A stretch of 64,000 nucleotides of DNA from the NCBI GenBank assembly GCA_921293015.1, contig OV121085.1, forward strand, positions 13,789,731 to 13,853,730, given 5' to 3'. The stretch comes from Phorcus lineatus. Its lineage: Eukaryota > Mollusca > Gastropoda > Trochida > Trochidae. How positions within the stretch are numbered: position 1 is the first letter of the stretch; each line of letters opens with the position of its first letter. Shown here one piece after another: positions 24,096 through 35,519 of the stretch. A program made the translations under genes and the position numbers. The notes beneath the pieces are model-generated. The model was not told the DNA's origin, did no database searches, and was given only the letters and a program-made list of their open reading frames with translations.

Positions 24096-27000
24096 GTAAG
24101 TTTGCATTTTCTTCCCTAAAACGATACGTGGGTTTTTATTTTATATCAAGATATATAGCATCGAATTACTTGTCAAACGCAGTGAACTTCAGCATACTGA
24201 TATATGTAGAGCAATAAGCAACATGTATAGTTTACCATCTTATTAGTGAACAGTCATCGTGTAGCTTGAATTGATATAATGTTTTAAACTCGAAGAAAAG
24301 ACTTAGTTGTATCATACTCCAAGTGGACAAAATTCAAAGTAAATGTCTATTCAATACATGTGCCTGCTATTCTATACATGCAAGTTCATCACTGAACGGG
24401 TATCAATAGAGTATTATCAGTTTCAACAGTTTTGCCTTTCACTACATACACATGATATCATTTACTGCCGTTATAGCTATAGATCCATTATAGTTCGTTT
24501 TCATATTGATATATTGAGATTATTAATCAAAGTAATATCCGTATCACTAACGTCTCATATCAGAAATAAAATGTGTATTTTGCAAGCCTTTGGCAATATT
24601 AATGCATCTGTTGCTTTTTATGAATTATATTAACGGCAGGGAAGCACACTAGACAGAATATAGATGTCAATTTTTAAAAATGGCTTTGAAAAAGTTGTGA
24701 CTTAGTTTTTAGGGAGTTATTCCAATCACATTAAGCAGAGGTGAATGTCTCACTGTTGTTGTGAACTGCTGGATGATATTCCTTCAATACTTTTTCAATA
24801 TGGCATACCCGTCCCCCGAGAACTATGAACATATTGATATCTTGTTTATCAGTTCATTAGCAAATATTTTGGTAAATTCAGGGTTCTTAGATAATACTTT
24901 ATATTTATGAATCCCTTGTCAAGGTCGTATAACTAACTACATTCTTAAAAAGCTGCATCATCATAGTTGTCCTGCTGCTTGGTGAATATCAGTATCTTAA
25001 GAGTTGGGATAATTTTTGAAAATGTTTTCCCCCACTTATGTCTTTAGGATATTTTATAATCACTCGATAACATGATTGTTTATCAGATCAGACGGCCACA
25101 TCTGTCTAAGCGAGTCATTTATGCATGGGAATTGAAGTGCATTCCTTACAATAAATAATGTTGTTCTATCTTTGAGCAAACACATGATCTTTGTACAAAT
25201 GTGACAATGCCTCGCTAACGAAGCCATTGTTAAAAATGAATGTCTGGTAGATCTTTCCTGATGTAGTATGTTTGAAGTAACATAGAAATAATCCCATAAA
25301 CTCGTGATGACCTTATCAATGATGGGTGACCGTTTAGGATTTGTACATATGGTGTGGAGTTTTAGGAAAGCAGTAAGTCTTTTAATTACCTAATCCGATT
25401 TGGATACTAGGTTTTTCCCGCAGCTTTACTCCACCGGGTTACAGAACAATGGCAACCCTTAACATCATAGAATATCTCCGTCACCTGTGGATTTATTTAG
25501 TTCACTTAATACATGTACCCTGAAGAGACTGGAAGGGTGCCATGGTCAAGACAAAAAGGAAATCACGTGTAAACAAAGGCTAAATATCTTTGAACACAAC
25601 TCAATATAGATTTAGTTTTCGAAACACCAGAGAACGACTCAAATTTTCAAGAGTAGAATCGGTAAGAGACCTTATCTTATTAACAGGCGTCATGTTCTTG
25701 TAATCACACAGGAATTCGCTGACAAGTAGCACCTGCAGCTTTTATATTTGAAACATTGCTGGGACAGATGCCTAATAGCTCCATAATTCGACCGAAATAT
25801 TAAAAAAATATTCTTCTTTTTGCTATATGTTTGGAGCGACTTTAAAATAATCAAGACGCGAAAACACTGTTAATTTTTTAATTGTGTTATTTCCTTCATT
25901 GATAAACTAACGCAATAGTAGGTACTAATAGTTGGGCACAGTACACTATTGCAGTTGTCCCTCGTGGGTTAATAGTCACCATTAATGACAACTTTCAGAT
26001 TTAGTGTGCCAAAGAGATAAAACAACAAATATCGTATTGTATATGTAAACAAACCAATGCGACCAGTTCAAGTCTGATCTTACAAGAATTATGAACCCAA
26101 GAAAGGAGGTTAAATTTGGCAAAACATTGAAATAAAGATGAAATCCCCTGACAGAAAAGGACTCTACAGTTATTTAGAAGATAAATTATAGCGTTTGTAA
26201 AATTTCCGGGATTCATTGCTATTCAACACCCGCAAATTTAGTTTAAAACCCTTAAATATGCGTGCGTTGAATAGCAATGAATCAAAAAATTGTACAAAGC
26301 AACTATTTATCGATACTGTAACACAGAGGTGTGTTAAGGTCTAACCTAATGTGAATTCCCGGCATAATTTACATTACAAGCATCGTACTGATAATACCAA
26401 ATTGTGGACTTCGTAACAGCGAGATCTCACAACATACCTGTTTAATTTGAGACTGAAAGTTTAACAATTATAAAGCTCATAGAAAAATATCGTAAAACCC
26501 CAAGAACATAAGTTAAAACTAGCCAATGGCCATTGTGACTGTGACACAAATGTTTTGACATCAAAACGGTTGACCTTTGTGACGTCATACCATAGTAACG
26601 GCAATTGAAAGAAGGCGGCTGCATGAAACATAGCGGCAAACTTGGTCAAGTATGCCAGGTGAAAATATTTTCGTTCTTCAAATATAAATCATATTAAAAT
26701 GTATTTGTAATATCTACCAGCAGACACAATCTAAAAAATGAAAAAGAAAACTGTCAAATTGGAGTAAGGCACGATTTTTTAAAGAAACTGGAAAATTAAA
26801 TCTTGAGCCGGTGATGCGCCTTAGCTTATTAGAGGGTATTAATTGTCATTCAACATAGAGTAATTTTTTCAAATCAACCAATCAGAATCGAGAATACAAC
26901 GTAGTGGTGTTACAATGCCAAATGTGTTCTTGTATTACAATTAGTATGATATGATAATGTGCAAGGCATTTTTTTCTTCATCTCCTAAAATACTGGTAAC

Positions 27001-30000
27001 ATTATTCAATTTATCAGTAGAAGAGCCTTACCTATCGTCATTTGATCCAACATTTTCTTTTGGGAAGGGGGAGGGGGGAATAATATGAAAAGGTGGTACA
27101 TGTTAACGAATTCCATTGGGATAAGAAGTATCTTGATGGCTCGTTTTAATTTGGACTCACAAATTTTAATTATTGCTATAAAACTTTGTTTGTATATCTG
27201 AAAGATAAACTAAGTGAAAGAATACCTTGCTAATAAATATCCTTCCTTTTGATTTCCCGAAAAAGTCCATGTGTATGTTTGGATCGCCCCTTTCAACTCC
27301 ATGGTTACTTAACTATGAAAACCACACATTCATTTGTTCATTTTGAATATATTCTCTGAAAATCGATCAATGGAATAATATCTTTTAGTTTCATTCTGTT
27401 TTTATTTTTCTATATCTATGATATGTCGTTGTATTCATAATCAAATTGTAGGATATTTTGTTGTTGTTTTGATATGAACATTTCCCTAATCGAACTGTAA
27501 AGAAGGAGTATCATAAATGCAAAGTAACTTATTTTCAAGTTTTATACTAATCATGTCTGTTTATCTGATCTCGCATTTCATATTTCCTTTCCGACACTCA
27601 TTAAATGTTCCCATGTTATTTCAACAGATGAAGTAAGCAAGGCATGTTATGGAGTAGAAGGATTACCATGTACAAGGCACAGTCTGAGGTGCAGCGGTGG
27701 ACGTATAGCCGTAAAGGAAGCCTTCTACACTGACAGTACAACTTGTGGCTTATTTGGAATCTCTAACTGTAATAATGTTAACCTTGACTGTATTCCACTC
27801 AATGGTACAAGATATAACTTCAGTGATACAGAACTGGACTTACTGTATAGAGAGTGTTCTACACAATCAAAATGCGATCTTCAAGCAAAGAGGAGGGTCA
27901 AATCTTTTTCTGCAATTATATACGAATGCAGAAATGGTACGTAATCATGTATTTCATTGTAGGAAATGTTATGTACAAGCATTTGTTCAAACAATTGTAA
28001 TCAGATGTTGTATTCACATTCATCTGACACAGCATTTTTGACTAAAATCTTCATTTAAATGGCAGTAAAAAAATCATTAGATCTTATTGTGGGCGAAACT
28101 GCAAGAAACGCATGTATAAGGGTCCAGACAAATACCACACCTTAAAATACATTCTAAAATAGTAAAATCCCCATAATTCGGGCCACGAAAGACGTTACGA
28201 TTAAGGTAAGCCGAGCATGGTCCCAGATCCCAGCAGTTTCACTTAAGGTTCGTTAGCAGTTACAACTGACGTTATGAATTTGTCATAACAAAGAAAGAGC
28301 GTTTCATTGCTCATTATATGTTGAAATCCGAACGTAAAAAGCCCTCTAACGAATGACCATCATCAAAAATAGGCCAAAATGGTCAAATCTGACATACAAG
28401 CATATGACTATTTGTTTTACTGCATTAGAATTGTAGTTTTGTTTTCCTTTCAGAAACAAATATAGTATCAAATTATTTTTAATGGTATCTCGGAAAGCCC
28501 GAAAAGCTGGGAAAAAGGGCATTATGGCAGGTTTTTTTTACGTCGTCGCTGATCAAGTCTACGAAGACCAAAACATGGCAGGGAAGAGAAAAGAAACAAG
28601 ACAGGATACCAAATTAGGTCTAGGGGCGGAGTTCATGCAAGGCAATAGTTTGTAAATGGTAGCCATCATACGTTCAATTGATCAAACTTGCTATATTTAG
28701 TACTTAAGTTCATTGAACGTAACGATTGTGCACCATTTGGTGAATACTTCTTCTTAGGTTACAACAATATGGTAGTCCTGTGTTGAAACACTCGCAACTC
28801 AGTATCAGAGCATAGTAACAGAGAAATCTATGATGTCTTGAGTCTGGAGAGTCCAAACCAACATTTGACTGACACTGCTTTTTTCATTGTTTTAAGTTGT
28901 CTATTTGACACAGTGTACAAACTCAATTTTTAATTCAACCAAAACATGGCCGTCGAAAGGACGCAACTTAAAAAGAGTTTTAGAAAATCTGCCTCAGCAC
29001 TTGATTGACTTTAAAATAACTTTAAACTTTGAATGCATTTTATTTGTCTAATACAAACTGTAAGGCATATTCAGCATTTTCATTTTTTCATATATTTGAA
29101 TTTTTTCAGTCATTTGTCATTATGACTTTCTATTACAGCTACAAGTTTAAAATCAACGAAAACAACATCGATGAGTTCACAAATGGAAACAACACTCGCG
29201 TGTCGGACAACTTCAAACCCCCCTCAACATTTCAACAAGACAGAACGAGCGTATCAAACACTCTAACCGGTATGTAGGTTATTTAAATTCCAATGATTTG
29301 ATGACAAAGTCTTGATAGCTCCATTTATATAGAGGAAAGAAAGAAGCAACTGTAACTATGGTAACTCAATGTAGGAAACTATGATAATGGACGAAAGTGT
29401 TAAACAGATTGTTCAAGGAAAACATTTAGTTAACAACACATGAGGAACGTTTCACATAATTTTAATTTGTCAGGCCAGATATTTACAAAAGTACACTGCC
29501 ATTGCATTATTTACTGTCCTATATTCCAAAAATAACATTTAAATAAATGTATTGTTTTAATTTGTAACCTAACCTAATCTAGAACTATTTCGTTTGATTA
29601 CAACTTCATTCTAAAGTTACTGATCATGATCATATATAAATTTATTTACAATAATTCATTAAGAACCACATGATATAACAATGTTATGCAATAGTGGTGG
29701 ATTTCCCGTCACCTAAGTTCTAAAAAGAAAATATAAACTCGCCTGAGAAAAACACGTAGAGGGATTGGCACACTCCTGTCAAAGTTGATATATTAACTGA
29801 GAGAAAATTTTAATATAATAAGGCAGTAATTTATCGTATTTATGAACTATTTCGGGAAGGTTATTATCATGAGGCAGTAATACATCGTATTCATGAAATA
29901 TTTCGTGAAGGTTAATATCACAAGGCAGTATTACATCGTATTCATGAATTATTTCGGGAAAGTTAACATCATGAGGCAGTAATATATCGTATTCATAAAT

Positions 30001-33000
30001 TATTTGGGGAATGTTAACATCGTGAGGCAGTAATATATCGTATTTAAAAATTATTTGGGAAATGTTAACATCATGAGGCAGTAATATATCGTATCTATGA
30101 ATTATTCAGGGAATGTTTATGTCATGAGACAATAATATACGGTATTTATAAATTATTTGAAGAATGTTATTGTCCCTCTAACGCTTAGCTTACAAATACA
30201 GACGAAAACTAAGAGATTGGGTTCAGTGGCCGCCTCTTAGGTCATACCCAGTGCGTACTTTCGTCTTAGGTCTTAGGTGATAAGGTTCTTAAAAGGCATA
30301 TGTAAATCGGACCAACAGTCATCCTAAGAAGCAATTAAACGTACTACAACGATAACAGATAGCACATGATAACCTGTACAACAAATGCTGAAAATAATCT
30401 GATAGAGTTAATATAGTCTAATAAGATAAATACAATCTATATAAAAATAAACCTTTTCAGATGTAATATTTTGACGATGATTAAACTTTTGATATTTGAC
30501 AGATGCTAAATATAATGCTGGAACGGTTTGTCGAAAAGGGAGGCTTGTCAGATTTGAATAATGCAATGATTATTTACGTTTGACATTTAATTAGATCCTG
30601 AATCAAACACTGGAACAGTCGTAGGAATAACCATACCACTTTGCATCATCATTGCTGGGGTTGTTACAGCTGTTTTAATTCTTCAAAGGCGGTAAGATTT
30701 TCAATAACTAAAAGACATGTCTTGGAAGGAATAATATTAATTTAGCAACAGGAAGTGGTATCCCAGCGGACACAACAACGTTGTTTCAACGTTTGAAATT
30801 GGTTGGTTGTCAACATTGAAACTTGTTTGAAAATAGGTTGTATTAGACGTTGATATCTGACGTTAACTAAACGTTGGAGGATGACCTTTTATCAGCAATG
30901 AGGTGGAAAATATATGTTTTTTAGACGTCTGTATCGTTGGATGAACGTTAAAATTATCTCTTATAGCAACAATGAAGTTTGATTGTTATGGAACGTTTTG
31001 TAGACGTTCATACCTGACATGGATTCAAATATCTGTCTTCAAAATTGTTGTTCTCGTGTCGTTTGTATCCGTGTATGTATATATTGGAACATCCCAGGTA
31101 GCACACCGACAACGGCCTGATGCTGTAAACATCATCGGCCCAGAGCCAGCTAACTTCATCGGTTTTTCATCGGCCCTACGTCGGAAAATGAAAAACCAAA
31201 TGATAATATCAAATTTCAACTATTGGTGTGATTGGAGTACATCATACCGAGACATGTTCAAAATTCAGAAAAAAATCTCCTTCAGTACAGCATTTTTATT
31301 AGCAAAACTGACCCAATGATAATAAAATTTGACAGTGAATCTTCCAGTTTCCTTGAAAAGAAGCAGTATCCCACCGGTCCAAAATGAATATTTTCCTGAA
31401 CAAATAAAACATTTAGTGAATATTTTATGAAATAAAACAAAGTAGTATTAGTTACCTTTACTAAAAATCTACAAAACATGTGAAGAATTGTATTATATAA
31501 AGTCATTAAAATATGATATGATAAATCAATTACAACTAGATATTATAAATGGAATTCTTGTAAAAACATAAAAATGTATGAAAATTGGAAATCTGATGAC
31601 TACTGGTGATACTTATATGGTACTCTTGCATTTGTGATCCTGGACCGATAATAGGTTAATACTTGTGTAGTCTGATTAAGGATGGCAAAGCAAAGCCCCT
31701 CCTGAAGATTCACATACTGGTAGTTATTATTGGTCAAAATCAAAACCCAAGACCCACATTAATTTGAGACGATCTTTATCCATTAATGTTATAAAAATCC
31801 ATTTAATGTCAATTGTTGTGATCTGATGAACTCGCACATAAATACCTGGTGGTAATTGCTTATGTTTACTTTCATGGAGTAATTATTCCCGGGTTTAAAT
31901 TTGTTTACTTTTTCAAGGACCTGCAAGCGTTGCAAAATATGTCATCTTAAAAACTGAAGTAATAGTATTTTCTGTATTTTAACCACTCTCACACTTCATT
32001 CTAATGTCACTTGCATAGGTCGTGTGATAAGTATTCCACATTAATATCATGCAAATCCATAGGACGATTTATTTTAGACACATATTAATGGCTATGAAAA
32101 ATTTGGATATCAAATAGTTACAAGATTCCTCAACTGTAATAGATAAAAAAGGATTTGTTTTATTACTCAGAGGTTAAAAAATATTAGATCTTCGAGCTGA
32201 CACAATTTTTTTTATCAACGTCAGTGAACATTGACCGGCGCCAATTAGTATTAAAAATCCACTGTCTTATTAACGGAAACTTTGTGGAAACAACCCAGGT
32301 GGCAGTAAATAAAATCAACATCCAGTCACAATAATATTCGATATCACTCAACCATCAAAACATCCGTTGACGAGCAGTTTGTCTGACGTATAAAGGTTAC
32401 TACAACACGACGAGACTGCCTCTTTTATGAAAAGGCGAATGTATTTGTATGGTATCTGCGCTTCAATTTAGAGAAAAAGTAAAAGATAAATTATGTCCTG
32501 TAATTAAGTTTATCATGACAGCTTGCTTTTTTCTAAATTGATCGCACTATGACCTTGGCGAGATGTATAAATTGCTTTATTTAGATATATGACCAAATTT
32601 TCAACTTGCGTCCTAAATGTCTATAAACAACTTTAGGCCTAATTCCTAGAAAAATTGAATAAAAGAAGGCAAACAAAATTTAACAGAAAACTTAATCAAA
32701 TTATGTTACTATTTTTTCCGATCTCAGTACAGTATTTCACTCGCCACCGAAGCAGTTAGCGGATGTACTGATGGAAAGTGCAGATGGCGCCGCTCGTCTT
32801 AACCCGATGTAGGTGTGCTAAATGAAAGGACTTGAGCAACATTGCAATGAATCTAGCGAAAAACATGATTATTCAAATGTGCTGATATATTAGCATTAAT
32901 GTTTTAATATGATTAGTCATTTTCAACAACAATTGTAAGACTTTTAAAATATTTGATATTATTCTTTTAAATTTGTGTTTTAAAAAGTGAGTAACAACGT

Positions 33001-35519
33001 TGGATTCCAATTAACAATATATTTATGACAAATTGTAAACAGGAATCAAATAGTTGGACGTGCGTTGGTTCCAGACGTTTAAACGACGTTGTCCCTAAAC
33101 GAATCTCGAGTGAATCTTCTTGCGTCGCTTTCCAAACATTGAATCAACTTCGATGAAAGGTTGATCAACCAAACAACCAAATTTCAACGTTGAATCAACG
33201 TTGATCCAACGTTGTGTGCCTGCGGGGATAAATAGAGCACATATTTCTTATTCAATATCAAATTATTATTTTAACATAAACTCTTCAAAAAAGAAACTTG
33301 ACACTGACTTTCAAAGTTCAATATAAAGATGCAAGTTAAACATTGAAGTGAAAACTAAAACGCTGTTTGAAGATCTCTGTTCAGTAAACAGGGGTGCACA
33401 AATGTCAGTATCGGGTATGGCCACCATTGGCATTGATTATTGCTTGGCACCGACGACCCATGGATGCAATCAAATTGTCAATCACAGCCTGTGGAATGTT
33501 CTGCCATTCGTGCTGAAGTGCTGCAAGAAGTCCGGGAAGTGTTTGGGGTGGTGGACTCCAGTTCGTCCCAGAGATGCTCAATTGATGACAAATCTGGTGA
33601 CCTGGCTGGCCATGGCATTGTCTGGACATTGTTACGCTGTAAAAAGTCTTGACAAACACGTGAAACATGTGGTCGAGCATTGTACTGCTGAAATAGACCA
33701 CCATGGACGTTGACGTGAGGAATAACGTAAGCCTGTAGGATCAAGTCCCTATACCGTACTCTTGTGAGGTTACCCACAATATGCACAAGGGATGTCCTAA
33801 CACCGTGACGAGGACCCGGCTCACACCATGACACTCCCACCTCCAAATGGGACAACCTCCTGAACACAGTTGTCAGCATAACGTTCTCCACGACGTCGGT
33901 ATACACGTGCTCGTCCATCACTTCATCGAAGCAGAAAACGGGACTCATCAGTGAAGAGAACGTTTCTCCACCTTGCACGTGCCCATCTCATCCTCTGTTG
34001 ACTCCACTGGAGACGTTCCGCCAGATGACGTTGCGTTAAAACGGGACGTCGAACCGGTCGTCGTGGAAAAAGTCCAGCCTCTCTCAGCCTGTTGGGTACT
34101 GTTTGGTCGGAAATTCGACGCAGGCCTATCATCAACGCTGTTTCGGGTGTTGAAACGGGTCCACAATGAAGAGATGGTCTGTCTGGACACGCCAAATTGT
34201 GTTGCAACATCTTGCTGCGTCGCTCCTGCTTGCAGTCTGCCAATAGCATTGTTGCGTTGCGCTCTGTTCAGTCTTGGCATTCTTCAGGTCGCTGTACCGA
34301 TGTTGTGTAGTCTGAATGAACAGCGGCTGATATGGCTTTTTATACCCCTAAAGCCGACGTGTCTGCATGTAAACCTTCATGATCCCATGCTGCACGTGCT
34401 TTGGCAGAAAATGCATTTGGACGAATCGCTCGTTTTCGTCGCTGAACACAACGTAAACTTTTGGGCCATTGTTTTTGGTAAATTTACACTTTTGAGCAAG
34501 CCTTTCTTTAAATTACAGGTATGTATCATGAAAAAAAATTACCCTTTTCGAAAAAATCAATTTCGCATGAATGTCAAGTTTCTTTTTTTATTTTGTTACA
34601 TTTATTTTAGTTTATATTGATTTTTCAACTCTCTGTGTTTATCTATGCAGAGAAAATGGCCCCGTTTATCAATGAAAAGATGTAATGTAATGTTAAGTTG
34701 TAACTGATAATGTTTTATTGAAAGCTAAACAAAAACAATTTGTATTTTAGAAAATTACGACAAAAAGGTGAAAATGGGAATGTTGCACACAATATGCCAG
34801 CACATCAAAAAGGTACCCCTGGTTACGACAATGCTGGAAAGAATACCAATCATGATGTAAAACCCCAGCAGTTATTAAGGACCTCCGACTATGACTATGA
34901 TGCTAGTTGTGGCGACAAACACGCGAACCATGAGCATCCTGCTTCCATGAACACTGAGACAACAGACAGTGACTATGACCATATTGGACGTCAACCAGCA
35001 AGATCAAATGGTCATTGTAAAACATCTGCTGGCCCTTTCAAAGGAATTAATGAAAACGAAGAGGTCTATAGTTACAGTCATCTCAATGAGAAAGCTTCTG
35101 GCAACGCCAATGTTGATTCGACTTACAATACGACGGCCTCAACAAGACAAAAATTGGATGCTTCATCCAATGACATGGAAGACCACTATGGGTACAACCA
35201 TCTGGGTACTGAGCTCAAGAAGAACCTTCCTCAGAGTGAATATGATACAACTGCATCTGCTATTCGAGATGTTGCAAGAAGGAATGGAGATATGGAAGAC
35301 CCAACTTACGATCATGCAAATTTGAAAACTTCATCTGGAATGGCTAATGCAGCTTTCCAGGAATCAGATTATGATCATGCGTCTCCAACATCGATTGTTC
35401 TCAAAGATGAATATATATCCAACGCATCAGAACACGTAAGCCACAAGGTGGAAGGAAAAACGGACGTCTACACGCTTGCTCAGGAGGTTGATTCTAATCC
35501 ATATCAGTTGGCAAAATGA
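24035..35519 (+). CDS. LR2: SUEL-like lectin receptor with multi-tyrosine cytoplasmic tail
   Basis: The model is five exons: 24035-24095 (signal peptide), 27628-27936 (lectin domain), 29139-29269 (stalk), 30595-30691 (transmembrane) and 34751-35519 (tail and stop). It would be a type I membrane protein of about 455 residues: an extracellular SUEL/rhamnose-binding-lectin-like domain of about 100 residues with nine Cys, a Ser/Thr/Pro stalk, one helix, and a tail of about 257 residues with 15 Tyr. The tail suggests phosphotyrosine signalling; binding of glycans or microbes is inferred only from the domain. Phases agree (1,1,2) except that the stalk exon is 131 nt and should be a multiple of three. 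Either a base is lost there, or a small exon is missing from the model. The last intron holds nested transposons. Confidence 0.7.
24096..27627. other. LR2 intron 1
   Basis: The 3.5-kb intron shows no coding sequence that I can support. An 18-bp inverted repeat (GATTCATTGCTATTCAAC at 26210-26227, complement at 26266-26283) could form a hairpin or mark a small fold-back element. The intron ends in a good acceptor (TATTTCAACAG). Confidence 0.55.
27628..27936 (+). CDS. LR2 exon 2, SUEL/rhamnose-binding-lectin-like domain
   Basis: It is 309 nt, open throughout, phase 1 on both sides. The pattern ACYG...C..H.LRCSGGRIAVKEAFY, then TTCG, then a late CSTQSKCDLQAKRRV and IIYEC follows the SUEL family order: ACEG, L-x-C, G..I.I..A.YGR, C, then C...C.V.A and a final V.Y.C. 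The usual YGR reads YTD and the FGDPC loop is altered, so sugar specificity may differ. Two N-glycosylation sequons (NGT, NFS) are present. Confidence 0.75.
27937..29138. other. LR2 intron 2
   Basis: A 1.2-kb intron with a GTACGT donor and a TATTACAG acceptor. I see no other feature. A hidden small exon here could repair the phase problem of the stalk exon, but I found no convincing candidate. Confidence 0.45.
29139..29269 (+). CDS. LR2 exon 3, stalk, apparent frame break
   Basis: The frame entering from exon 2 (phase 1) reads TSLKSTKTTSMSSQMETT, typical of a mucin-like stalk, but hits TAA at 29264-29266 just before the donor. The frame needed by the transmembrane exon reads KPPSTFQQDRTSVSNTLT and leaves in phase 1 at ACCG|GTATGT. 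Both look like stalk sequence, so one base seems missing or extra around 29190-29230. The exon is 131 nt. Confidence 0.55.
29820..30170. repeat. 51-bp minisatellite, seven units, in LR2 intron 3
   Basis: Units begin AGGCAGTAAT at 29821, 29872, 29923, 29974 and so on, with an exact 51-base period and progressive divergence to the right (last unit GAGACAATAAT). A core of (A/T)ATCGTATT and a run like GAATGTTAACATCATG recur. It is not a CRISPR array, because the whole unit repeats without unique spacers. Confidence 0.9.
30595..30691 (+). CDS. LR2 exon 4, transmembrane helix
   Basis: After TTAATTAG the frame reads PESNTGTVVGITIPLC and then IIIAGVVTAVLILQRR. This is about 22 apolar residues closed by Gln-Arg-Arg, as expected for a single-pass type I membrane protein. 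Phase 1 in, phase 2 out (CG|GTAAGA). Confidence 0.8.
30761..33228. mobile_element. TIR transposon in LR2 intron 4 (outer element)
   Basis: The left end CCCAGCGGACACAACAACG and the right end (reverse complement CCCCGCAGGCACACAACG) are related inverted termini preceded and followed by TAT/ATA. Both ends are rich in ACGTTG/CAACGT motifs, which continue at about 30776-31010 and 33060-33215. There is no transposase; it is probably non-autonomous and about 2.5 kb including an inserted element. Confidence 0.55.
31099..32820. mobile_element. Second TIR element nested in the outer one
   Basis: TAGCACACCGACAACGG (from about 31099) pairs with CCGATGTAGGTGTGCTA (ending 32820). These are inverted with two mismatches, separated by 1.7 kb without coding potential and lying wholly inside 30761-33228. 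Its left sub-terminal region has repeated CATCGG motifs. Target duplication is not evident. Confidence 0.4.
33281..34590 (-). mobile_element. Tc1/mariner-like transposon in LR2 intron 4
   Basis: CTCTTCAAAAAAGAAACTTG at 33281 and TGTCAAGTTTCTTTTTT at about 34572-34588 share the inverted block AAAAAAGAAACTTGACA. The element is about 1.3 kb, inserted antisense to the host gene, and encodes the broken transposase described separately. Confidence 0.8.
33405..34280 (-). pseudogene. Tc1-like DDE transposase, frameshifted and catalytically dead
   Basis: It starts at 34280 with a helix-turn-helix segment (AIGRLQAGATQQDVATQFGV, then SRQTISSLWTRF). It continues in another frame (QTVPNRLREAGL, RRPVLTQRHLAERLQW, VLFTDESRF) and, after another change, reaches QQYNARPH and SPDLSSIEHLWDEL. 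VLFTDESRF carries the first Asp and SPDLS.IEH.WDEL the final acidic residue. The second catalytic Asp, normally in QQDNARPH, is Tyr (codon at 33684-33682). With at least two frame shifts the protein cannot be made whole. Confidence 0.85.
34751..35519 (+). CDS. LR2 exon 5, tyrosine-rich cytoplasmic tail
   Basis: Acceptor TGTATTTTAG continues the phase-2 codon, and the open frame runs 256 codons to TGA at 35517-35519. It contains 15 Tyr in acidic or polar contexts: SDYDYD, SDYDHI, VYSYSHL, STYNTT, YGYNHL, SEYDTT, PTYDHA, SDYDHAS, DEYIS, DVYTLA, NPYQLAK. SDYDHI fits the ITIM consensus (S/I/V/L-x-Y-x-x-I/V/L). YSHL and YNHL are YxxL sites but lack a consensus residue at -2. A degenerate repeat of about 39 residues (Y.HL...K.....S.YD.TAS......DMED) makes up the middle. 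No kinase or other domain is present. Confidence 0.8.

Noticed and set aside
29820-30170. Possible CRISPR-like array
   Set aside because: The whole 51-base unit repeats with gradual divergence and no unique spacers, and the DNA is eukaryotic.
33348-34620. Plus-strand open frames of 121 and 215 codons
   Set aside because: They are antisense to the Tc1-like transposase and share no family motif.
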